DNA of 33,263 nt from Sandarakinorhabdus oryzae (GTDB taxonomy: Bacteria; Pseudomonadota; Alphaproteobacteria; Sphingomonadales; Sphingomonadaceae): positions 1 through 33,263 of the forward strand of contig NZ_WNJP01000014.1 in the NCBI RefSeq assembly GCF_009733735.1, given 5' to 3'. Both the position numbers and the translations under genes were made by a program. Shown one piece after another: positions 24,325-32,086 of the stretch; the first letter of the stretch is position 1; every line of letters starts with the position of its first letter. The notes under the pieces were generated by a model that was not told where the DNA came from, ran no database searches, and saw nothing but the letters and a program-made list of their open reading frames with translations.

Positions 24325-26661
24325 TCACTGGCCAAGCGTCTTGAACGCGATGCTGATCTGGAAGTTGTTGCCTGGCCGGAAATCGCGGTCGCCCACATAG
24401 TCACGGCGCCAGCCGATGCCGAAGCGGAAGCATTCATCCTCGTACTGGATGCCGATGCGGTGGCGGATGGCACGGAAACCATCACTGTTGGACAGCGGAT
24501 TTTCCGCCCGCGTCGTCAGATCGATGATGGCGTTGCCGAACAGCGCCCAGTAACGCGCAAAGGCCACTCGCCCGGCGATGCGCAGCTCCTGCCGGTCTTC
24601 CAGATCCTCCAGCGTGACGTTGCGGTTGAGCCGGATGTACGCCGCCGACACATAGGAGCGGCGGCCGCCCAGGGTCAGGTCGATCTCGTTTCGGCGGACG
24701 GCGAAATTGTCCTTGTCGAGCCGGAAGCGATGGGTGAGCTCGACCAGGCGGCCGATCTTCAGGCTGGTGCGGCCCACCACGTCCGAAAGCCGGCCGCGAT
24801 AGCCGGTCCCGGCGGCAAATTCGCTGCCGTCGCCGTCGAGCCGGACCGACTGGCCGATTTCGGTGCGCAGCTGCCAGCCTGGCCGGTCGAGCGTATATTC
24901 GGCGCCATAGGTCAGGCGGCTGCCACTTTCGATGCGATCAAGGCCCGGCGTGCGGTTGAGATCGAACAGCGACACGTCTTCCAGTTCGAAAGCGCGGGAA
25001 TCCTCGTTGGGGAAGCCGGCGTTGGGCACGCGCGGCGACGCCACCAGCTGCACGCGCGGCGTGATCGTCTGCACGCCGCCGAACGCCGGACCGGCGAACG
25101 GCCAGCTGACATCGACCGCCGCCAAGGCCATCGTGCGCCCGCGCCAGCCATCGCGGCCGGCATAATCGGGGAAGGTGGCCAGGGCGGAATTGCGCACGTC
25201 ATAAAGGTCACCGCGCACCAGCCCGGTGAAGGTGACGCGCTGGCCAAGGGTGGTGGTGAGGTTGCGATCCCAGCGCGCCCAGCCCAGCGCGCGAAACATG
25301 TCCTGCCCGTCGGTGCGGGTCAGCAGCAGCGAATTGGCACCAAAGCGCAGGCGGCCACCGACGACATTCCAGTCCGGCCGCCAGTCATAATCGATCAGCG
25401 GCAGCGCCAGCGGAATCTCGCCGGCGCGATCGGTGGCGCGCAGGCCCTGGAAATACCAGGCCGAAATCGACAGCCAGCTTTCATCCGTGACCCGTTCCAG
25501 TGCGTAGGACGAACGCAGCGTGTCATCGAAACCCAGGCCATAGCGGCGGTTGAACGTGTCGTCGGTGGTCAGCCGCAGCGAGAAGACCGAGCGCCAGTAA
25601 CGGTCGTGCTGGAGCCGGCCCTTGATGCCGAGATAGCCACGGAATTTCTCGCCGCGATCAATCTCGGTCACCCCGTCCGACGCCAGATCGAAGCGGCGCG
25701 AGAAGGTGAACATGCCATCGACCTGGATCGGCCCGTCGCGCAGCAGTTGCCGCGCCTGGAAGGCCAGCGCCGGGTTGGTGGCGCTGTAGAGCCAGGGGGT
25801 GAGCGTGACGTCGCGATCCGGGCCGAGCGCGAAATGGATTGGCGCCGAAACCCCCAGGCCCAGCTGGCGCTGGATTTCCACCGCCGGCACCAGCACGCCC
25901 GACGCGCGCGGCGAATCGCCATCCGGGTGGGACAGGCTGGGCAGCCAGAACACCGGCACGCCAAACATTTCCATGCTGGCATCGCGATAGGAAATGCGGT
26001 GCCGGGTCTGATCATAGACGATTTTCACCGCCTTGATCTTCCACACCGGCGTCTGCGGGCAGCCCTGGCCATCGACCACGGCGCAGGGGCTGTAGACCGC
26101 CCGGTCCATGGCATAGCGCTGGGCGCTGCGGGTGGCGGCCTTCGCCCCCAGCCGACCGCCATCGTTCAGCACCAGCAGCATGTTGGCGATGGCGCCGTCC
26201 TTCAGGCTGTCCGACAGGGCAATGTGGTCACCCAGGGCCTGATTGCCGGAGGGATCGGTGATCTGCACATTGCCGATCGCCACCACCTCACCTTCCTTGC
26301 CGGGCCTGGCACGGGTATATTCCACCCGGTCGGCCACCATCGCATAGCCGTCGCGCGTCACCCGCACGCGGCCGCTGGCGATCACCAACTGCTTGTCCTC
26401 ATCGTAACTGAGCTGGTCGGCCTCGAAATCGACACTGTCGCCCGGCGCCGGCAGATGTGATGTGCGCGGCGGCGCATCGGGATCCTTGTTGGCCGGTTCG
26501 CGGTTGCCCCACAGCGCTGGCGCCATGCGCTGCGCTGCTGCGGGGGCCGGCAGCAGGGCAAGGGCCGCCACGGCCAGCAGCAGGCCATTTCGGAAAGCGG
26601 GCAGGGGGGCAGGGCCGGGCACATTGGGTCGATAGCCGGGCCATGCCGGGCCTGCAACCAT
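24325..26661 (-). CDS. lptD: LPS-assembly protein LptD
   Basis: LptD is the outer-membrane beta-barrel that, with LptE, inserts lipopolysaccharide into the outer leaflet. The 778-residue protein has a signal peptide (GLLLAVAALALLPAPAAA, near residues 26-43) and then the periplasmic OstA/LptA-like jellyroll domain with VDFEADQLSYDEDKQLVIASGRV. The linker VYSPCAVVDGQGCPQ keeps a Cys pair. The large barrel domain begins with MFGVPVFWLPSLSHPD, includes SGVLVPAVE, and closes near YEDECFRFGIGWRRDY. A terminal aromatic is lacking (it ends in TLGQ). The ATG at 26661 gives a 25-residue hydrophilic lead before the hydrophobic core. It is divergent from pepA and heads the operon with surA. Confidence 0.95.
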   Translation of the reverse strand: MVAGPAWPGYRPNVPGPAPLPAFRNGLLLAVAALALLPAPAAAQRMAPALWGNREPANKDPDAPPRTSHLPAPGDSVDFEADQLSYDEDKQLVIASGRVRVTRDGYAMVADRVEYTRARPGKEGEVVAIGNVQITDPSGNQALGDHIALSDSLKDGAIANMLLVLNDGGRLGAKAATRSAQRYAMDRAVYSPCAVVDGQGCPQTPVWKIKAVKIVYDQTRHRISYRDASMEMFGVPVFWLPSLSHPDGDSPRASGVLVPAVEIQRQLGLGVSAPIHFALGPDRDVTLTPWLYSATNPALAFQARQLLRDGPIQVDGMFTFSRRFDLASDGVTEIDRGEKFRGYLGIKGRLQHDRYWRSVFSLRLTTDDTFNRRYGLGFDDTLRSSYALERVTDESWLSISAWYFQGLRATDRAGEIPLALPLIDYDWRPDWNVVGGRLRFGANSLLLTRTDGQDMFRALGWARWDRNLTTTLGQRVTFTGLVRGDLYDVRNSALATFPDYAGRDGWRGRTMALAAVDVSWPFAGPAFGGVQTITPRVQLVASPRVPNAGFPNEDSRAFELEDVSLFDLNRTPGLDRIESGSRLTYGAEYTLDRPGWQLRTEIGQSVRLDGDGSEFAAGTGYRGRLSDVVGRTSLKIGRLVELTHRFRLDKDNFAVRRNEIDLTLGGRRSYVSAAYIRLNRNVTLEDLEDRQELRIAGRVAFARYWALFGNAIIDLTTRAENPLSNSDGFRAIRHRIGIQYEDECFRFGIGWRRDYVGDRDFRPGNNFQISIAFKTLGQ

Positions 26662-26724
26662 CTGCTTGGCGGTAAGGGAGCGAGCGCCTAATCAGGTCCC
26701 CTGTCCGAATCGAAAGGGAATTTG
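26662..26724. promoter_or_regulatory. Shared divergent promoter region (lptD / pepA)
   Basis: Only 63 bases separate the divergent starts of lptD and pepA, so promoters of the two must lie close together or overlap into the coding regions. AGGGAA at 26715-26720 is the pepA ribosome site. No -35/-10 pair could be assigned with confidence on either strand. Confidence 0.4.
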
Positions 26725-28200
26725 ATGCTCGCCATTACCTATCTGCCTGCCGTTGCCGATGCGGCTGCGGCCCTGGTCGTGCTGGCGGGGCCCGACGGCG
26801 CACTGTCGGCCGGGGCGCAGGCCGCCGATGCGGCCACCAAGGGCGCCGTGCAGGCGGCGGCCAAGGCCGCGCGCTTTGAAGGCGGTGTGGGCGAGATCGT
26901 GGAATTGCTGGCGCCGGCTGGCCTTGGCCACAGCCGCCTGCTGCTGGTTGGCACCGGCCCCAATGACAAGATCGATGCGGGCGTTGCCGAGCGCATCGGC
27001 GGTGCGATTGCGGCGCGGCTGCTGCTGAGCGGTGAGACCACGGCAAGCGTGGACGTTGCCGCTGTGCTGGCCGGTGATCTGGCGGCGCACCTGGCGCATG
27101 GTGCGGTGCTGCGCTCGTGGCGGTTTGATCCCTATCGCACCAAGCTGAAGGACAAGCAGAAGCCGACGCTGACCAGCCTGGCCATCGTCGGCGCCGGCGC
27201 GGTGACGGCGCACGACAAGTTGATGGCGATTGCCGGCGGTGTCGCCCGCACCCGCACCCTGGTCAGCGAACCGCCCAACATCCTCTATCCGGAGAGCTTC
27301 GTCGAAAAATCGCTCGACTTGGCAGCGCTTGGTGTCGAGCTCACCATCCTTGATGATGACCAGATGAAGGCGCTTGGCATGGGTGCGCTGCTCGGCGTGG
27401 CGCAAGGCTCGGTGCGGCCGGCGCGCATCCTGGCCATGCGCTGGAATGGCACTGGCCGCGATGACGTGAAGCCGGTGTGCCTCGTCGGCAAGGGCGTCAC
27501 CTTCGACACTGGCGGCATCAGCCTGAAGCCGCCGGCCGGCATGGAAGACATGAAGTGGGACATGGGCGGCGCCGGTGCCGTGACGGGCGCCATGCACGCG
27601 ATCGCGGCGCGCAAGGCCAAGGCGCACGTGGTCGGCGTGGTTGGCCTGGTCGAGAACATGCCCGACGGCAATGCCCAGCGCCCTGGCGACGTCGTCACCA
27701 CCATGAACGGCCAGACGGTGGAAGTGATCAACACCGATGCCGAAGGCCGGCTGGTCCTGTGCGATGCGATCTGGTGGGCGCAGGAGACGTTCGAACCGGA
27801 AGTGGTCGTTGATCTTGCGACGCTGACCGGCGCGATCATCATCAGCCTGGGCCATGAACATGCCGGCATGTTCTGCAACGATGATGGCCTGGCGGCGCAA
27901 CTGGCCGCCGCCGGCAGCGCCGTGGGCGAGAAATTGTGGCGGATGCCGATCGGCGAAGCCTATGACAAGCTGATCGATAGCGATGTGGCCGACATGAAGA
28001 ATGTCGGCCCGCGTGAAGGCGGCTCGATCTCGGCGGCGCAGTTCATCGCCCGCTTCCTCAAGCCGGGCGTGAAGTGGGCGCACCTCGATGTCGCCGGCAC
28101 GGTGTGGGCCAACAAGCCCGGCGCGCTGTTTGACAAGGGCGCCACTGGTTACGGCGTGCGCCTGCTTGATCGCTTCGTGGCGGACAATTTCGAGGGCTGA
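26725..28200 (+). CDS. pepA: Leucyl aminopeptidase (M17, cytosol aminopeptidase)
   Basis: PepA removes N-terminal residues from peptides with two metal ions; in E. coli it also binds DNA. The 491-residue protein has the M17 catalytic domain: VGKGVTFDTGGISLKP with Lys256 and Asp261, KWDMGGAG with Asp279, and the signature NTDAEGRLVLCDA with Asp338, Glu340 and Arg342. The spacing matches E. coli PepA with an offset of 14 residues. A less conserved N-terminal domain covers about the first 160 residues. ATG 26725 follows AGGGAA; the TTG one codon before it is not preferred. The next gene is ndk, after 97 bases. Confidence 0.96.
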   Translation: MLAITYLPAVADAAAALVVLAGPDGALSAGAQAADAATKGAVQAAAKAARFEGGVGEIVELLAPAGLGHSRLLLVGTGPNDKIDAGVAERIGGAIAARLLLSGETTASVDVAAVLAGDLAAHLAHGAVLRSWRFDPYRTKLKDKQKPTLTSLAIVGAGAVTAHDKLMAIAGGVARTRTLVSEPPNILYPESFVEKSLDLAALGVELTILDDDQMKALGMGALLGVAQGSVRPARILAMRWNGTGRDDVKPVCLVGKGVTFDTGGISLKPPAGMEDMKWDMGGAGAVTGAMHAIAARKAKAHVVGVVGLVENMPDGNAQRPGDVVTTMNGQTVEVINTDAEGRLVLCDAIWWAQETFEPEVVVDLATLTGAIIISLGHEHAGMFCNDDGLAAQLAAAGSAVGEKLWRMPIGEAYDKLIDSDVADMKNVGPREGGSISAAQFIARFLKPGVKWAHLDVAGTVWANKPGALFDKGATGYGVRLLDRFVADNFEG

Positions 28201-28297
28201 TTTGCGGGACCGAGTCCCCGCCCGGCTTGCAATCGCGGGGCGTGGCCTGTAGGGGGCCGCGCATCCCCCGTTTCGCATTGCAACACAGGAATTTTCG

Positions 28298-28720
28298 ATG
28301 GCGATTACCCGCACCTTCTCGATCATCAAGCCCGACGCCACCCGCCGCAACATCACCGGCAAGGTGAATGCGATGATCGAAGCCGCCGGCCTGCGCATCG
28401 TCGCGCAAAAGCGCCTGCACCTCACCCAGGCCCAGGCCGAAGGCTTCTACGCCGTCCACCGCGAGCGCGGCTTCTTCGGTGAACTGGTGCAGTTCATGAT
28501 CAGCGGCCCGGTGGTCGTGCAGGTGCTGGAAGGCGAAGACGCCGTGCCGGCCTATCGCAAGGTGATGGGCGCCACCAACCCGGCCAACGCCGATGCCGGC
28601 ACCATTCGCAAGGAACTGGCCGAATCGATCGAAGCCAACACCGTGCACGGTTCGGACAGCGACGAGAACGCTGCGATCGAGATCGCGTACTTCTTCGCGC
28701 AGACCGAGATCGTCGGCTAA
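28298..28720 (+). CDS. ndk: Nucleoside diphosphate kinase
   Basis: Ndk moves the terminal phosphate between nucleoside triphosphates and diphosphates through a phosphohistidine, balancing NTP and dNTP pools. The 140-residue protein is standard length, begins [13 protein letters not shown], and carries the active-site histidine His117 in [15 protein letters not shown] 28298 is preceded by CAGGAA at 28286-28291. A strong terminator follows 21 bases after the stop. In the 97-base gap upstream no other gene is seen. Confidence 0.98.
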   Translation: MAITRTFSIIKPDATRRNITGKVNAMIEAAGLRIVAQKRLHLTQAQAEGFYAVHRERGFFGELVQFMISGPVVVQVLEGEDAVPAYRKVMGATNPANADAGTIRKELAESIEANTVHGSDSDENAAIEIAYFFAQTEIVG

Positions 28721-28741
28721 GCCGACGCGCCTTGCGCATTG

Positions 28742-28774
28742 AAAGGGCCGCAGCACCCGCTGCGGCCCTTTTTT
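28742..28774 (+). terminator. Rho-independent terminator of ndk
   Basis: AAAGGGCCGCAG (28742-28753) pairs perfectly with CTGCGGCCCTTT (28760-28771) around a six-base CACCCG loop, and the T-run continues to 28774. It ends ndk transcription. Read from the other side the same stem is followed only by TTT, so it may weakly stop the convergent HNH gene as well. It marks the edge of the low-GC insert. Confidence 0.95.
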
Positions 28775-28778
28775 CTGA

Positions 28779-29810
28779 TCAAGATTGGCTTCGTGGGCGC
28801 ACGAAGCGTTTAGGAGACTGAATCCCACCTCTGTTGTTGCTCAAAGAAGTAATGAATAATCCTGTGGAAGGATCGTACACCGGCGGCCCCTTTATTGGCC
28901 TGTAGCGTTCGATCATGTGCGCGCACTCAATATCATCCCAGCTTCGAAAAATTTGCATCGAACCCTCCGCAAGGCGAACGTGCGAAAACGGCCGAACGGC
29001 ATTCTGCGTTACAATGAGCTCGTGGGGCGTTTCGAAGGATGTGTATAAGTGCGTCGCATCCCGAAGGGCAGCCTTGTAGTGAATGCGCGCAGAAACTTCT
29101 GAAAATTGCAGTGGGTGCAGTCGTCTTCCATCAAGATTTAGCGGGCCTTTTGGGCCCACCTCGTATTGGAGCCCTCCATCGTTCACAAACACTACGCCTA
29201 CACCGCCTAGCCGAACAGCAATGGACTGGCCTGCGAGATTAGTAGAGAAGTCAAATTCTCCGAAATCGTCATCTGGTTCGATCCGATACATGTATATCGT
29301 GAAAGGGTGTGGTCCATGCAGTGAATGAAATATAGTTCGCTTGCGCGCGCTTTGAAGGATGAATTGGGCCTGGGTAAATTCCTCCAGGAAATCATGTGAT
29401 ATTATTGATCCTTTTGATGGATCGCTTCGATCAAACAGAAGTGTAGTTTCTTTGACCAATATCCCTATAAAAATTTTGCAAAGCCACCGTCCGAAAGCAT
29501 ATCGAACAGATAAATTGTTGAAGTCAGGCTTTTGCAGAAATTTAATAATTTCTTGTTCAATGTTGCTTAAAAAGCCGCCATTGCATTTTTGACAGCAAGG
29601 AACTGTTAGTTTGCGATAAGGAATAAGAGTTCCGTTGAGCAAGGATAATTTTTTATCAAGCAGGTCAAAGCGGTGCTGTGCCCAGAGCGGTATGATGTGC
29701 TCGCCTAATCCAGTCGTTGGATCTCCGCCACATGCGAAACACTGGCCACCTACGAATGCGCCGCCTGATGCAGCGCGATCCATTATCGTTAGGATGTAAT
29801 CATCCATCAT
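28779..29810 (-). CDS. HNH-type zinc-binding protein, probable endonuclease (low-GC island gene)
   Basis: This 343-residue protein has an N-terminal HNH-like zinc module: CFACGG with Cys24 and Cys27, GEHIIPLW with Glu37-His38 in the place of the first catalytic pair, and VPCCQKCNGGFLS with Cys73, Cys76 and Asn77. This fits a zinc-stabilised beta-beta-alpha metal nuclease. The remaining 250 residues are mixed alpha/beta with no motif I recognise. Base use differs sharply from the neighbours: hand counts of two 60-base samples gave 32 and 22 G+C, with many A/T-ending codons. It sits alone between ndk and purN on the opposite strand to ndk and has no good ribosome site before ATG 29810 (a second ATG follows at once). 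It is probably acquired; a role in defence or mobile DNA is conceivable but not shown. Confidence 0.72.
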   Translation of the reverse strand: MMDDYILTIMDRAASGGAFVGGQCFACGGDPTTGLGEHIIPLWAQHRFDLLDKKLSLLNGTLIPYRKLTVPCCQKCNGGFLSNIEQEIIKFLQKPDFNNLSVRYAFGRWLCKIFIGILVKETTLLFDRSDPSKGSIISHDFLEEFTQAQFILQSARKRTIFHSLHGPHPFTIYMYRIEPDDDFGEFDFSTNLAGQSIAVRLGGVGVVFVNDGGLQYEVGPKGPLNLDGRRLHPLQFSEVSARIHYKAALRDATHLYTSFETPHELIVTQNAVRPFSHVRLAEGSMQIFRSWDDIECAHMIERYRPIKGPPVYDPSTGLFITSLSNNRGGIQSPKRFVRPRSQS

Positions 29811-29984
29811 AATTGATGCTGTTTATATCGGAATATCGAGGTGCACACTATATACAAAAATTGGATGAATAAATTTTAGATTGTTTCAAGATCTTTTGTA
29901 CAGAATATGTGCTTTTGCGATAGTTCGTTATATAAAACTAATTTACAGAATATTCTCAATATTTTTCTTATCATTCTTATCCGC
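29811..29984. other. AT-rich region upstream of the HNH gene
   Basis: These 174 bases lie between the HNH gene start and the purN stop. They are extremely AT-rich for this chromosome: bases 29881-29980 contain 24 G+C by hand count. The sequence should hold the HNH gene promoter, reading leftwards, but AT content makes any single -10/-35 choice unreliable. No RNA gene was recognised. GC content returns to normal at the purN stop codon. Confidence 0.75.
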
Positions 29985-30923
29985 TTAATACGGCAGCATC
30001 GCCAGCCGCCTAGGCGCGCACAGCCGCCACGCAGCGCCCAGCATCGTCTCGATCATCGCCCAGTCCGGCCCGTCGGTGAGCACCACACCCACCCAGCCGG
30101 CGGGGCCGAAATATTTGGGGCGGAAGAAGCGATCCGGGTCCTGTTCGATCAGCATGGCGGCTTCGTCGAGGCCGGAGACCTTCAGTAGCAGCGCGGTGAT
30201 GCCGTCGCCGTGGTGATTGTCGGAGAAATAGGCGAAGAACTTGCCGCCCTCGACGTAAAAGCCGGGGGAGCCGTGGGAGAGTTTCTCGGCCGCCGCCGGC
30301 AGATTGAGCGCCAGGCCGCGCACGCGTTCCAGCAGGGCGTCAGGGCGGTCAGCGGCGGAGACGAAATCGGCGAGCACGCGCGGGTAGAGCTGATGCTCGG
30401 CATAGCTGACGCGCACGGCGAGGCTGTCGGGCGTGTCGCCGGGAAGCACTTTCACGCGCGCCTGGCCCAGGATCGGGCCGTCATCCAGTTCAGGCGTGAC
30501 AATGTGGATGGTGCAGCCGGTTTCGGCCTCGCCGGCGGCCAGCACGGCTGCGTGGGTGTGCAGGCCCTTGTGTTTGGGCAGCAGCGACGGGTGGATATTG
30601 AGGCAGCGGCCCTGCCAGTGGTTGACGAATTCGGCCGAGAGCAGCCGCATGTAACCGGCGAGCGCGATGTGGGTGACACCGGCTTTCTCAAGTTCACGGG
30701 TGATGATGGCGTCGAACTCGGCGCGCTTCATGCCCCTATGGCTGTGCGCGAAGGTGGGAATGGCTTCGGCCTTGGCCAGTTGCAGACCCGCCGCGTCGGG
30801 ATCGTTGCTGCCCACCACCACGATCTCGTAGGGGCAATCATAGAGGCGGCTGGCATAGAGCAAGGCGGCCATGTTGCCGCCGCGCCCGGAGATGAGGACG
30901 CCGACTCTCGCCTTCTCAGGCAT
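29985..30923 (-). CDS. purN: Phosphoribosylglycinamide formyltransferase fused to a YjbR/MmcQ-like domain
   Basis: PurN formylates glycinamide ribonucleotide with 10-formyl-tetrahydrofolate in purine synthesis. The first 190 residues are a full Pur[15 protein letters not shown] phosphate loop, AGYMRLL, and the catalytic triad Asn109 and His111 in LNIHPSLLP and Asp148 in ELDDGPILG. Residues about 195-312 form a second domain with [32 protein letters not shown] and a terminal WVGVVL, a good match to the YjbR/MmcQ family (a double-wing DNA-binding-like fold of unclear role). Normal PurN is about 190-215 residues. ATG 30923 is chosen because it gives the standard N-terminus and overlaps the purM end by eight bases; the frame extends 16 codons further upstream. 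Confidence 0.92.
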   Translation of the reverse strand: MPEKARVGVLISGRGGNMAALLYASRLYDCPYEIVVVGSNDPDAAGLQLAKAEAIPTFAHSHRGMKRAEFDAIITRELEKAGVTHIALAGYMRLLSAEFVNHWQGRCLNIHPSLLPKHKGLHTHAAVLAAGEAETGCTIHIVTPELDDGPILGQARVKVLPGDTPDSLAVRVSYAEHQLYPRVLADFVSAADRPDALLERVRGLALNLPAAAEKLSHGSPGFYVEGGKFFAYFSDNHHGDGITALLLKVSGLDEAAMLIEQDPDRFFRPKYFGPAGWVGVVLTDGPDWAMIETMLGAAWRLCAPRRLAMLPY

Positions 30924-32004
30924 CGTGGCTGGCCGTCCAGGCGGCGGTTTCGCCCCATTGGCCGGGGGCACCGTGGACCTCGCAGCCTTTCTGGCCGGCG
31001 ATGATCTCGCCGATCACGCTGGCCTGCTCGCCGGCGGCTTCAAGCGCGGCGATCACCGCTTCGGCTTCGCCGCGATCCACCACCAGCACCATGCCGGTGC
31101 CGCAGTTGAACGTGCGCGCCATCTCTGCGGCCGCGACACCGCCCTCAACGCGCAGCCAGTCAAACAGTGGCGGCAGCGTGGGCGCGGCCACCAGCGCGCG
31201 GGCGCCGGCGGGCAGCACGCGCGGGATATTCTCGAGGAAACCACCGCCGGTGATGTGGGCCAGCGCCTTGATATGGCCCGCCCGGATCAGCGGCAGCAGC
31301 GGCTTCACATAGATGCGGGTGGGTAAGAGCAGCGCCTCGGCCAACGTGCGGCTGGCATCGAACGGGGCCGGGGCGGCAAGATCGGCGCCAGACCGGGCGA
31401 TGATGCGGCGGATCAACGAATAGCCGTTGCTGTGTGCACCCGACGAGGCGACGCCGACGATGAGCTGGCCGGGTGCCACGCCGTCGCCGGTCAATTGCTC
31501 GCCGCGTTCGACCGCGCCGACGGCAAAGCCGGCGAGGTCATAATCGCCGGCCGCATACATGCCGGGCATTTCCGCCGTCTCGCCGCCAATCAGCGCGCAG
31601 CCGGCTTGCCTGCACCCGTCGGCGATGCCGGCAACCACGCGGGCAGCAACCCCGTTCTCCAGTTTGTCGGTGGCGAAATAGTCGAGGAAAAACAGCGGCT
31701 CGGCGCCTTGCACGATGAGATCGTTGACGCACATGGCCACCAGATCGATGCCCACCGTGTCGTGCCGACCGGTGTCGATGGCCAGCTTCAGCTTGGTGCC
31801 AACACCATCATTGGCGGCGACCAGCAGCGGGTCCTTGTAACCCGCCGCCCTGGGATCGAAGAAGCCGCCAAAGCCGCCCAATTCGGCGTCCGCGCCGGGG
31901 CGTGCCGTGGCGCGGGCGAGGGGGGCGATGGCCTTCACCAGCGCGTTGCCGGCAGCGATGTCCACGCCGGCATCGGCATAGGTGAGGGGGCGCTTGTTGG
32001 TCAT
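30916..32004 (-). CDS. purM: Phosphoribosylformylglycinamidine cyclo-ligase
   Basis: PurM (AIR synthetase) closes the imidazole ring in purine synthesis using ATP. The 362-residue protein carries the family hallmarks [74 protein letters not shown] and [19 protein letters not shown] 32004 (MTNKRPLTY) is preferred over the in-frame ATG at 32016, because the shorter form is the usual family N-terminus; neither has a clear ribosome site. It overlaps purN by eight bases, so the two purine genes are coupled. It is divergent from the secreted DUF2066-like gene. Confidence 0.97.
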   Translation of the reverse strand: MTNKRPLTYADAGVDIAAGNALVKAIAPLARATARPGADAELGGFGGFFDPRAAGYKDPLLVAANDGVGTKLKLAIDTGRHDTVGIDLVAMCVNDLIVQGAEPLFFLDYFATDKLENGVAARVVAGIADGCRQAGCALIGGETAEMPGMYAAGDYDLAGFAVGAVERGEQLTGDGVAPGQLIVGVASSGAHSNGYSLIRRIIARSGADLAAPAPFDASRTLAEALLLPTRIYVKPLLPLIRAGHIKALAHITGGGFLENIPRVLPAGARALVAAPTLPPLFDWLRVEGGVAAAEMARTFNCGTGMVLVVDRGEAEAVIAALEAAGEQASVIGEIIAGQKGCEVHGAPGQWGETAAWTASHDA

Positions 32005-32086
32005 GCGCGCCGCCATAGCGCCAGATGAACGGGAGCGCCAGCATCCGCGCTTGGCAATGAGGGCGGTGCGGCCCTAAACAGCAGGC
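32005..32086. promoter_or_regulatory. Divergent intergenic region (purM / DUF2066-like)
   Basis: This 82-base gap separates the divergent starts of purM and the secreted DUF2066-like gene and must contain or border both promoters. No operator palindrome or clear -35/-10 pair was found. AGCAGG at 32080-32085 could be the ribosome site for the rightward gene. Confidence 0.35.

Noticed and set aside
29039-29592. Plus-strand open frames inside the HNH gene region
   Set aside because: They overlap the minus-strand frame that carries the ordered zinc motifs, have no start signals and show no domains.
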